NCBI GenBank assembly: GCA_945875635.1
Contig: CAMCLD010000008.1
Span: forward strand, 1-64,000
Length of the DNA stretch: 64,000 nt
Direction: 5' to 3'
DNA from: an uncultured Prevotella sp.
Lineage (GTDB): Bacteria; Bacteroidota; Bacteroidia; Bacteroidales; Bacteroidaceae
Shown: positions 8,308-16,357 of the stretch, piece after piece
How positions within the stretch are numbered: position 1 is the first letter of the stretch
Layout of the letters: every line of letters starts with the position of its first letter
Notes under the pieces: generated by a model
Database searches by the model: none
The model's input: only the letters and a program-made list of their open reading frames with translations
Told to the model about the DNA's origin: nothing
Position numbers and translations under genes: made by a program

Positions 8308-9775
8308 AAAATTATGTCTTTCAGTATTGGCAGTTGTAACAATAGTGCATTCTTGCGCTCCAACTCCAGAGAATGTCAGGGAAGTCAAATCCTTGCCGAC
8401 AATATATCCCGACTATACAGACATCACCATACCAGCCAACATCGCTCCTCTCAACTTCAAAATAAGGGGAAAGGCTGATGCAGTGTGTCTTACTGCCACA
8501 TGTGGCGAAAGCACACTGGAAGTGAGTGAGACAGGTGACAAAGTGATGTTCGGAATAGATGAATGGAAAACGTTCCTTGAAAATGCGGCAGGCAAGAAAG
8601 TTGATGTCTCGCTTACGGTAAGAGAAAACGGAGAGTGGAAACACTACAAGGATTTCGTGTGGACGGTGAGCAATGACAGCATTGACCCTATACTCACATA
8701 CAGGCTCATTGAACCAGATTACGAGGTCTTCAACAATCTGAGAATAGTGGAGCGAAATATCACAAATTTCAAGGAAAGGAGTATCAGTGACTACAACATA
8801 GTGGGTAACAGGTGTATGAACTGCCACAAGTTCTCTTCAAACAATCCAAATCTGTCAATGATGTATGTCAGAGGTGATGGTGGAGGTGCCATTCTTAATG
8901 ACAACGGAAGATTAAGGAAGCTTGATATAAAGACAGACGGCATGATAGGAGGAAGTGTGTATTTCAGTTTCAGTCCAAACGGTCGGTATGTAGCATTCTC
9001 TACCAATATAATAATACCTGCTTTCCATAGCGATGCGTCAAAACGGCTTGAGGTCTTTGACACTAAGTCGGACATATATGTTGCTGACATAAAAGAGAAC
9101 AAAATAATCAGGTCGGAACTCCTATGTGACACTACCCGCCTTGAGACATTCCCTACTTTCGCACCAGATGGCAAGAGCATATATTTCTGTGTAGCTGAAG
9201 CAAGCAGGGATAGTTTCAATGTGCAGACGACCATATACAATCTGGCAAGGATAGACTTTGATATGAATAAAGGATTGATAGGAGACAGTATTCATATCAT
9301 GGAGGTGGCTCCGGCTGACAGTACTGCAACGAGAGGTACATCTGTATGCCATCCTGTGGTTAGTCCTGACGGCAGGTTCCTCTTATATACAGTGGCATAC
9401 TATGGCACGTTCCCTATTTGGCATCCAGAGTGTGACTTGCAGATGATGGATTTGCAGATAGGGAAACTACATACTCTCGACATCGTAAACTCAGACAAGA
9501 GTGATTCTTATCATAGTTGGTCAGGAAACAGCAGATGGTTTGTGTTTGCAAGTAAACGGGACGATGGACTTTATGGAAAACCTTACTTCTGTCATGTCGA
9601 TAATGACGGTAATACGACAAAGCCATTCCTCCTGCCACAAGAGGATCCAGATACTTATGACAATACCTTGAAGTCCTTCAACATTCCGGAACTCGGCAGA
9701 GGAAGCCTTCCGTTCACAGCAGTGGATGTTCAGCGTGTCATGGAGAAAGAAGCTGAAAAATTCCAGTGGAGATGA
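8282..9775 (+). CDS. Lipoprotein with WD40/PD40 (TolB-like) repeats and one CXXCH motif
   Basis: Lipobox-like VVTIVHSCAP, RCMNCHKF, YFSFSPNGRYVAF, ETFPTFAPDGKSIYF, CHPVVSPDGRFLLYT. Start uncertain (ATG 8282 or TTG 8255), both inside octamer repeats. Confidence 0.7.
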   Translation: MTSQPHNLIKLCLSVLAVVTIVHSCAPTPENVREVKSLPTIYPDYTDITIPANIAPLNFKIRGKADAVCLTATCGESTLEVSETGDKVMFGIDEWKTFLENAAGKKVDVSLTVRENGEWKHYKDFVWTVSNDSIDPILTYRLIEPDYEVFNNLRIVERNITNFKERSISDYNIVGNRCMNCHKFSSNNPNLSMMYVRGDGGGAILNDNGRLRKLDIKTDGMIGGSVYFSFSPNGRYVAFSTNIIIPAFHSDASKRLEVFDTKSDIYVADIKENKIIRSELLCDTTRLETFPTFAPDGKSIYFCVAEASRDSFNVQTTIYNLARIDFDMNKGLIGDSIHIMEVAPADSTATRGTSVCHPVVSPDGRFLLYTVAYYGTFPIWHPECDLQMMDLQIGKLHTLDIVNSDKSDSYHSWSGNSRWFVFASKRDDGLYGKPYFCHVDNDGNTTKPFLLPQEDPDTYDNTLKSFNIPELGRGSLPFTAVDVQRVMEKEAEKFQWR

Positions 9776-9804
9776 AAGATTCAATTTTCAACTTTCAATC
9801 TTCA

Positions 9805-10290
9805 TCATTCAATATCGCTTATCTGAGGCTTTCCAATCTCAGTAGTAGCTGAACTTCCTTGCTCATTCTTTTCTGGTGAGGAAGTCTGTTCAACCGTTTC
9901 CTGTTTCATGTTTTCTGGAAGAGCTGCACTCTCATCAGGTGCATCGTCGTATGAATCCTTTGCAGAGGATGCTGTTTGCTTACTGTCACTCTTTTCTTCA
10001 TCCTTGTCTGGAGTATCCGTGTCAACAATCTCGTCAGACAATCTCATTCCGCGTATGGCATAGTCGCCAACAACATCGAATGTGTCCTTTACAACATTGT
10101 CACGCATCTCCTCTTCTTCTTCCATCATACTCCTTGGACTGTCGTTTGAACCTACTATCAGGTTATAGCAAACAAGGATAAGCAAAAGAAAAACAATAAC
10201 GAGAAACAGTCTTGTCACAATTCTTACAGTATTTTTCCCTCCACCGTGTCTGTTGTCACTCTTTTCGTTGTTCGTTCTGAATATTCCCAT
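9805..10290 (-). CDS. Small single-pass membrane protein with acidic, low-complexity C-terminus
   Basis: MGIFRTNNEKSDNRHGGGKNTVRIVTRLFLVIVFLLLILVCYNLIVG then an Asp/Glu/Ser-rich tail. The upstream extension to 10434 is repeat-derived. Confidence 0.6.
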   Translation of the reverse strand: MGIFRTNNEKSDNRHGGGKNTVRIVTRLFLVIVFLLLILVCYNLIVGSNDSPRSMMEEEEEMRDNVVKDTFDVVGDYAIRGMRLSDEIVDTDTPDKDEEKSDSKQTASSAKDSYDDAPDESAALPENMKQETVEQTSSPEKNEQGSSATTEIGKPQISDIE

Positions 10291-10386
10291 ATATGTGTTT
10301 ATATCCTTTTGATTGCGAAGGTAATGCAAAAGAGTGAAATGGCAAAATAAAATCGATTTTTTTTCGTTTTTATATTGATAGTTCAA

Positions 10387-10480
10387 GTTTCGCAAGTTAA
10401 AAACTTGCTCAAAGTTGACGAGTTCACAAGTCAACCAGTTGCTACTGTGAAGTTAACGAGTTAAATAGTTAACAAGTTGT
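10387..10480 (-). repeat. Oriented intergenic repeat, hairpin variant
   Basis: Reverse complement contains GTTAACTATTTAACTCGTTAAC...CAACTTTGAGCAAGTTTTTAACTTGCGAAACTTGAAC. Confidence 0.75.
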
Positions 10481-10531
10481 TAGCATTTCTGGTTGTTGTC
10501 AAGTTCAAACAAGAATAGTAGCAACAGTGAT

Positions 10532-10951
10532 ATGGATATAACACACGTGATAAACAACCTCAGAAAACTCAGCGGACTTTCTGAAACACTTGGAATGGAG
10601 TTTCTTTCAACCCCTGAACCAGACACATGTATGGCTCGTATGCATGTTGATGAGCGCAATCGGCAGCCATTCGGCTTCCTGAGCGGAGGTGCATCACTTG
10701 CACTTGCCGAGAACCTTGCGGGGGTCGGTTCTCTTGCGCTATGCCCAGACAAAAGGAGCGTTGGCATTAATGTCAGCGGCAATCATGTGCAGGCTGTAAG
10801 GGAGGGAAACACGGTAAAGGCTATTGCAAGACTTAAGTTCAAGGGAAGGAAGCTTCATGTCTGGAGTATAGATATTTTCAATGAGGACAATGGTGACCTG
10901 ATTTCCACAGTCCAGGTAACTAATTATGTATTAGACACAATAAGTAAATGA
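10532..10951 (+). CDS. Hotdog-fold thioesterase, candidate DHNA-CoA hydrolase
   Basis: PaaI-like FLSGGASLALAENLAGVGS; next to menF/menD/menB. Confidence 0.75.
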   Translation: MDITHVINNLRKLSGLSETLGMEFLSTPEPDTCMARMHVDERNRQPFGFLSGGASLALAENLAGVGSLALCPDKRSVGINVSGNHVQAVREGNTVKAIARLKFKGRKLHVWSIDIFNEDNGDLISTVQVTNYVLDTISK

Positions 10952-12018
10952 CGGGATTCGCTATATTCAGGATGCCGGAGAAGAAGAGGGCATCTATGGT
11001 GATACAAACCCAGGGAAAGACTTTCGCTGCCACCACATGGGAGGAAATTGACGACAAGAGGGGTTATGTCATTGCTCCATTCAACATCTCAGAGCGCACT
11101 CCGTTGCTTATACTTCAGCCAACAGTAGAAATGGATGTTGACTGCGACAACTCTGATGCCGTGAAAAGACTTATGCGTGTTGCTATCTCTTCTGTAACCG
11201 ATGTGGCTTCATGGCAAAGTGAGGAACAGTGCGAGACCGAGCGTATGGCTTATAATCGATTGTTCCATAGATATTCCAAAGCACTTGAAAGTGGAGACTT
11301 CAGAAAGCTTGTGCTTGCCAGAGTGCATCATGTCCCTTATCCTGAGACACCAAAGGATATGGGAGAATATCTGTCGTCTCTTTTTATGAAAGCATGTGCT
11401 TTGTACCCCAAACTATACATCAGTCTCTTCTCTACACCTGAGAGTGGCACATGGCTTGTGGCTACACCAGAGACATTGCTATCCTGCGACCAGATAGGCA
11501 GATGCTATACAATGGCTCTCGCTGGTACGATGAAGGCAGGAGAAACAGAGAAAGAATGGAGCCTGAAAAACCAGATGGAGCAGAACATTGTCACACAATA
11601 TATCAGAGAGAATCTTGAGGACATAGTATGTAGCCTGAGGGTAGAACCAGCCCATACGGTAATGGCAGCATCGCTCCTGCATCTGAGAAGTGATTTCCAT
11701 TTCTCATTGCTTGGCACACATACAGTGGGTGAGATAGCGAGGAAACTCCATCCAACACCTGCCGTGTGCGGCATTCCAAAGCACAAAGCATGGGAACTTA
11801 TTGTTAAAGAGGAAGGGGACAGACGTCGTTACTATAGTGGATTCACGGGCATGATTACGAAGAGAGAGACAAATCTTTTTGTGACATTGAGATGCATGAG
11901 AGCCACAATCACAGGCTTCGACCTCTATGCGGGTGGTGGCATAGTCAAGGATAGTGTGTTGGATGACGAATGGGCGGAGACAGTGATGAAAATGGAAACA
12001 ATGGAGAGACTCATCTGA
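10948..12018 (+). CDS. menF: Isochorismate synthase
   Basis: Chorismate-binding family motifs (LVATPETLLS, ALAGTMKAG, HPTPAVCGIPK, YYSGFTGM, YAGGGIV). ATGA overlap with the thioesterase. Confidence 0.88.
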   Translation: MTGFAIFRMPEKKRASMVIQTQGKTFAATTWEEIDDKRGYVIAPFNISERTPLLILQPTVEMDVDCDNSDAVKRLMRVAISSVTDVASWQSEEQCETERMAYNRLFHRYSKALESGDFRKLVLARVHHVPYPETPKDMGEYLSSLFMKACALYPKLYISLFSTPESGTWLVATPETLLSCDQIGRCYTMALAGTMKAGETEKEWSLKNQMEQNIVTQYIRENLEDIVCSLRVEPAHTVMAASLLHLRSDFHFSLLGTHTVGEIARKLHPTPAVCGIPKHKAWELIVKEEGDRRRYYSGFTGMITKRETNLFVTLRCMRATITGFDLYAGGGIVKDSVLDDEWAETVMKMETMERLI

Positions 12019-12037
12019 AGATTGAAGATTGGACATT

Positions 12038-13696
12038 ATGTTTGCAAATAAGGAAAACGTAAATATACTGACATCGCTGATAAAAAAGAGCGAGATAAGG
12101 AATGCTGTCGTATGTCCTGGCAGCAGGAATGCTCCTATTGTCAATAATCTGTACAATTTGGATGATATAGACTGCCATCCTGTAACAGACGAGAGAAGTG
12201 CTGGCTTTTATGCACTTGGATTGGCTATTGCCACCGGACAGCCCGTTGTGGTATGTGTTACTTCCGGCTCTGCATTGCTTAATGTGTTGCCTGCAGTTGC
12301 AGAAGCTTATTACCAAAAAGTTCCTATGCTTGTTGTCTCGGCTGACCGCCCAGTGGAGTGGATTGGGCAGAACGATGGTCAGACTCTGCCTCAGGCTGAT
12401 GCCCTGCATCCTTTTGTGGTGAAAAGTGTATCGTTGCCAGAACCTGAGGACAGTATTAAGCGTTGGCATTGCAATCGCCTCGTCAATGAGGCATTGATAG
12501 CTATGCGGGCTGATAATCGTCCAGTACATATAAATGTTCCAATCAGTGAACCTCTTTTCGATTTCTCTGTGGAGACTCTGCCAGACGAGAGGTTGATAAC
12601 CTTGTATCCTTCTTCTACGGATATTCCAAGGCTTAGACAAATGGCTATGGATGTTTTCTTTAGTTCTGCAAAGCCACTTGTAGTGATAGGGCAGATGGAA
12701 GAAAATATAGCTCGTTCCCTGCCTGTTGACAGGCTGGCTGAGTATGCTGTGGTAGTTTCAGAGCCTTTGTCTTCATGTCATGGGATAACCAATGCCGATG
12801 AAATTCTTTCGGATTGTTGTACAAAAGAAGAAGACCTTGCTCCTGATTTTATTTTGTATATAGGAGGTGAAATAGTTAGCAAGAGACTCAAGCGTTTTCT
12901 TAGGAAAACTAAGGGCGCAAAGACATGGAGAGTGACAGATGTGTTGGAGGTGACAGACACTTTCATGAATCTTGATGGTATTGTTCAAGGAAGGGCGGAA
13001 GATGTCTGCTCATGTTTGGCAGATGGTATTTGCCATCATGAAACAGCTCAAACCGAGATGTTCAGGATTGCTTGGAGACAGGCTTCGCAGAGATGGGCAC
13101 ACAGGAATGAAATATATGTTCCAGATTACTCCCAGATGGCTGCCGTAAGGGAGTTTGAGAGAATTCTCAGTACATTAGACAACCATACCTTTTACTCATT
13201 CTATTCCAACAGTATGCCTGTGCGACTTGCATGCTTGTATGCCTGCCACCATATTGGATGCAACCGCGGAGTGAATGGTATTGAGGGATGTCTCTCAACT
13301 GCAGCGGGAGTCTCGCTGAACTCATCAAATACTTATTGTGTCATAGGCGATTTGAGCTTCTTCTATGACCAGAATGCTCTTTGGCACAGAAATCTGAATG
13401 GGAATCTGAGAATCCTGCTTTTGAACAATGGAGGAGGTGGTATTTTTGGAAGGCTGGAAGGACTCATGAAGAGTGATGCCTACAGTCTTGTGGCAGCAAA
13501 ACACGAGTGCAGTGCCCGCGGCGTGTGTATGGCAAATGGAGTAGCTTACCACAGTGCGCATGACATGGAAACGATGCTTAGTGGTATAGAATGGCTTGTG
13601 AAGGAGCAAAGTGACGTTCCCATGCTTCTTGAGGTGATGACAGATGCAGATGAGGACAATAGGGTTCTGGACCTTTATTGGAAAGTTGAAAATTGA
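12038..13696 (+). CDS. menD: SEPHCHC synthase (2-succinyl-5-enolpyruvyl-6-hydroxy-3-cyclohexene-1-carboxylate synthase)
   Basis: ThDP-enzyme motifs: VVCPGSRNAPI, DERSAGFYALGLA, SADRPVEWIGQNDGQTL, NRGVNGIEGCLSTAAG, GDLSFFYDQNALW, NNGGGGIFG. Confidence 0.93.
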   Translation: MFANKENVNILTSLIKKSEIRNAVVCPGSRNAPIVNNLYNLDDIDCHPVTDERSAGFYALGLAIATGQPVVVCVTSGSALLNVLPAVAEAYYQKVPMLVVSADRPVEWIGQNDGQTLPQADALHPFVVKSVSLPEPEDSIKRWHCNRLVNEALIAMRADNRPVHINVPISEPLFDFSVETLPDERLITLYPSSTDIPRLRQMAMDVFFSSAKPLVVIGQMEENIARSLPVDRLAEYAVVVSEPLSSCHGITNADEILSDCCTKEEDLAPDFILYIGGEIVSKRLKRFLRKTKGAKTWRVTDVLEVTDTFMNLDGIVQGRAEDVCSCLADGICHHETAQTEMFRIAWRQASQRWAHRNEIYVPDYSQMAAVREFERILSTLDNHTFYSFYSNSMPVRLACLYACHHIGCNRGVNGIEGCLSTAAGVSLNSSNTYCVIGDLSFFYDQNALWHRNLNGNLRILLLNNGGGGIFGRLEGLMKSDAYSLVAAKHECSARGVCMANGVAYHSAHDMETMLSGIEWLVKEQSDVPMLLEVMTDADEDNRVLDLYWKVEN

Positions 13697-13703
13697 GGCC
13701 CAT

Positions 13704-13735
13704 CCCCAGCCCCTCCCTGGGGAGGGGAGATTGAA
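13704..13735. repeat. GC-rich hairpin repeat, copy 2
   Basis: ccccagcccctccctggggaggggagattgaag. Confidence 0.75.
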
Positions 13736-13785
13736 GATTGAATATTGAAAAATGAATGTTGTCAATTCTATGAATCGTCAATTTA

Positions 13786-13863
13786 AGAGTATCAACTTGT
13801 CAACCCGTCAACTTGTTAACTGACAGCATGTCGGAGACATGCGAAACTTAAATTATATATAAT
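13786..13863 (+). repeat. Oriented intergenic repeat, hairpin variant, upstream of menB
   Basis: TATCAACTTGTCAACCCGTCAACTTGTTAACTGACAGCATGTCGGAGACATGCGAAACTTAAATTATATATAATATG. Confidence 0.8.
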
Positions 13864-14733
13864 ATGGAGTACATAAATACAGTTGATGCCGATTTTTCCA
13901 AACAGAATGGAGGACGGCAATGGAGAAAGATAGAGGGTTTCGATTTCAGTGATATCCTCTTCGATGAGTATAACCATATAGCGAGGATTACAATAAACAG
14001 AGAAAGGTATCGCAACGCTTTCACACCACGAACAGTGAGTGAGATTTCGCAAGCGTTCAGCTACTGCCGCGAGTCCGCAGACATAAGGGTGGTGATACTG
14101 ACAGGTGCCGGAGACAAGGCTTTCTGTTCAGGGGGTGACATGCATGTAAAAGGAAAAGGAGGCTATGTGGGCAGCGATGGTGTACCGCGGTTGAATGTCC
14201 TGGATGTTCAGATGCAGATAAGGAGACTGCCAAAACCTGTCATAGCCATGGTAAATGGTTTTGCGATAGGAGGCGGACATGTGCTTCACCTGATGTGTGA
14301 CCTTACAATAGCGTCAGACAATGCCATTTTTGGACAGACAGGTCCTAAGGTTGGTAGTTTCGATGCAGGATTTGGAGCTTCGTATCTTGCACGCATAGTG
14401 GGACAGAAGAAAGCGAGAGAGATATGGTTCCTCTGTCGCCAGTATTCTGCTGACGAGGCAGAGCGTATGGGACTCGTCAATAAGGTAGTGCCGTTCGAAA
14501 GATTGGAAGATGAGTGTGTGGAATGGGCTGAGACAATGATGGAAAGGTCACCGTTGGCTCTTAGAATGATTAAAGCAGGACTCAATGCAGAGCTTGATGG
14601 TCAGGCAGGCATTCAGGAACTTGCAGGTGATGCTACAATGCTCTATTACACAATGGATGAGGCAAGAGAAGGCGGACAAGCGTTCCTTGAGAAACGCAAG
14701 CCCGACTTCGGAAAATATCCCATTCTTCCTTGA
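13864..14733 (+). CDS. menB: 1,4-dihydroxy-2-naphthoyl-CoA synthase
   Basis: Crotonase motifs: [66 protein letters not shown]. Confidence 0.93.
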   Translation: MEYINTVDADFSKQNGGRQWRKIEGFDFSDILFDEYNHIARITINRERYRNAFTPRTVSEISQAFSYCRESADIRVVILTGAGDKAFCSGGDMHVKGKGGYVGSDGVPRLNVLDVQMQIRRLPKPVIAMVNGFAIGGGHVLHLMCDLTIASDNAIFGQTGPKVGSFDAGFGASYLARIVGQKKAREIWFLCRQYSADEAERMGLVNKVVPFERLEDECVEWAETMMERSPLALRMIKAGLNAELDGQAGIQELAGDATMLYYTMDEAREGGQAFLEKRKPDFGKYPILP

Positions 14734-14738
14734 GCTAA

Positions 14739-15389
14739 TTACTTCTTCATGTCAAAGCCAATGCGCAAGCCGTCATAGTTTTTCGACAATTCTCCGATAC
14801 CCTGCAAGGTGCTGTTGCCGCTTATGGCAGCCATGGTCTGCATAAGCGACAGCAGTTTTGTAGCCTCGAACAATATGCTTATGCCGTTGGTGTTGCGTTT
14901 GGCATAGCCGTTTATAGTGAGTAATGTGCCCTTTAAAGTCAGAAGGCTCGCATCTTCGTCAAATGTCCATTTGCCACTGAATGATTTGCCGTTAATCTTT
15001 GACGAGAATGTCCCGTCACTGTTGAGGGTGATATATGTGTTGGATGATGCCAGACCCAGTTTGTCGTAATATGTTTTCAGGTTGTCCTCAATCTTGGTGG
15101 CAGCTATTTCACCTCCTGCTTTGGCAAGTGCGTTGTCAGACGTGAAGGCACATCCTGGTCCGTCGTATTTCCATGTACCGGTTATGGTTGATGTGGTGAG
15201 CTTGTCCATGCCTATTACACTTGTCAGGATATTGCCAATTGTCTCACCGTTTCCCATGGAAGACAGTATGCCACCAAGTACGCTTCCGTTGTTACCGCTG
15301 CTTGCATTACCCGTCTGGGTAGTGCCCATCGTTCCACATGAGACAAGCATGATGCTCATTGCGGATGCTATTACGAAATTCTTTCTCAT
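14739..15389 (-). CDS. DUF4923-like lipoprotein
   Basis: Lipobox IMLVSCG; GTWKYDGPGCAFTSDNALAKAGGEIAATKIEDNLKTYYDKLG typical of Bacteroidales DUF4923 proteins. Confidence 0.75.
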   Translation of the reverse strand: MRKNFVIASAMSIMLVSCGTMGTTQTGNASSGNNGSVLGGILSSMGNGETIGNILTSVIGMDKLTTSTITGTWKYDGPGCAFTSDNALAKAGGEIAATKIEDNLKTYYDKLGLASSNTYITLNSDGTFSSKINGKSFSGKWTFDEDASLLTLKGTLLTINGYAKRNTNGISILFEATKLLSLMQTMAAISGNSTLQGIGELSKNYDGLRIGFDMKK

Positions 15390-15404
15390 TGTTTTTATAT
15401 AATT

Positions 15405-15508
15405 ATATTCAAGATTATATTCAAGTTTACTTTTCCCTTCGGCCAGTGACCGTTGGTTCGCATGTCTCCGACATGCTGACAGTTAATAAGTTGACAAGTC
15501 AACAAGTT
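15405..15508 (-). repeat. Oriented intergenic repeat, hairpin variant with about 29-bp insertion, upstream of DUF4923 gene
   Basis: Reverse complement: TTGTTGACTTGTCAACTTATTAACTGTCAGCATGTCGGAGACATGCGAA-(CCAACGGTCACTGGCCGAAGGGAAAAGTA)-AACTTGAATATA. Confidence 0.75.
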
Positions 15509-15645
15509 TATACCCTTATTGTTTAAGTTTGTCAATATCCAAAATAACTAATAACAAGTTGACAGGTCAACCATTTATTTGCCTTTCTGGATAATGACAA
15601 TCTTTTCCTTGCCTAATTTCGAAGATTGTTTTTATTAAACGCCTG

Positions 15646-15676
15646 CAAAGTTAGCCTTTTTGTCAGAATTGGCAAA
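15646..15676 (-). promoter_or_regulatory. Bacteroidetes-type promoter for DUF4923 gene
   Basis: Minus strand TTTG-CCAATTCTGACAAAAAGGC(19)-TAACTTTG. Confidence 0.7.
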
Positions 15677-15893
15677 GGCGTATGGGTTTTGAAAAATACA
15701 TTATGATGGATTTAATATGCCATAGAGCAGTTATTATATCTTGTTTTCAATGTTTTTAGTTTTTTTATTGTTTTACCGAATCGTCTTCCAGCAACATTTG
15801 AGGTAAACAACCCCTTTTATCAAGGACTGCCATATCTACATACAATGCCTCAGTCATCCCTTTGGGTTACGCATTGATATTGATTGAAATGCT

Positions 15894-15960
15894 GATAAGA
15901 TTATTAACCTTACAGCTGAAAGGTTAATAATCTATCGGCTGAAAGGTTAATAACCTTATC
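15894..15960. repeat. Three-part inverted repeat with alternative pairings
   Basis: GATAAGATTATTAACCTT (15894-15911), AAGGTTAATAATCTATC (15920-15936), AAGGTTAATAACCTTATC (15943-15960). Confidence 0.75.
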
Positions 15961-16062
15961 ACCAATGAAACCTATTGCATGAGGCAAAACAATAATTAAA
16001 CCTAAATGAAATAATACCTTAACCCCGATAAAACAATTCGAGTGTTCTTGCGTTATAGTATT

Positions 16063-16246
16063 GTGAGGTTGTGAGGTTGTGAGGTTGTGAGGTTGTGAGG
16101 TTATGAGGTTATAAGGTTATGAGGTTGTGAGGTTATAAGGTTGTGAGGTTATAAGGTTGTGAGGTTATAAGGTTGTGAGGTTATGAGGTTATAAGGTTAT
16201 GAGGTTATAAGGTTGTGAGGTTATGAGGTTATAAGGTTATGAGGTT
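16063..16246 (+). repeat. 23-unit octamer tandem array, consensus RTRAGGTT
   Basis: Units are GTGAGGTT, ATGAGGTT and ATAAGGTT only, contiguous. Confidence 0.95.
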
Positions 16247-16271
16247 ATTGATGATTGAACATTCAACTTTC

Positions 16272-16310
16272 AACCTCTCCTCCCCAGGGAGGGGCTGGGG
16301 GTGGGCCTCA
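16272..16310. repeat. GC-rich hairpin repeat, copy 3 (inverted orientation)
   Basis: ctctcctccccagggaggggctgggggtgggcctcaa is the reverse complement of copy 2. Confidence 0.75.
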
Positions 16311-16357
16311 ATTTCCAAACCCTTAAGACCTGACACCTTTAGTAATTCGATATAATT

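Noticed and set aside
12011-12640. 209-aa minus-strand ORF opposite menD
   Set aside because: Overlaps the conserved menD N-terminal region; no family resemblance.
16063-16246. CRISPR or coding repeat
   Set aside because: 8-bp contiguous units without spacers, and no supported ORF across the array.
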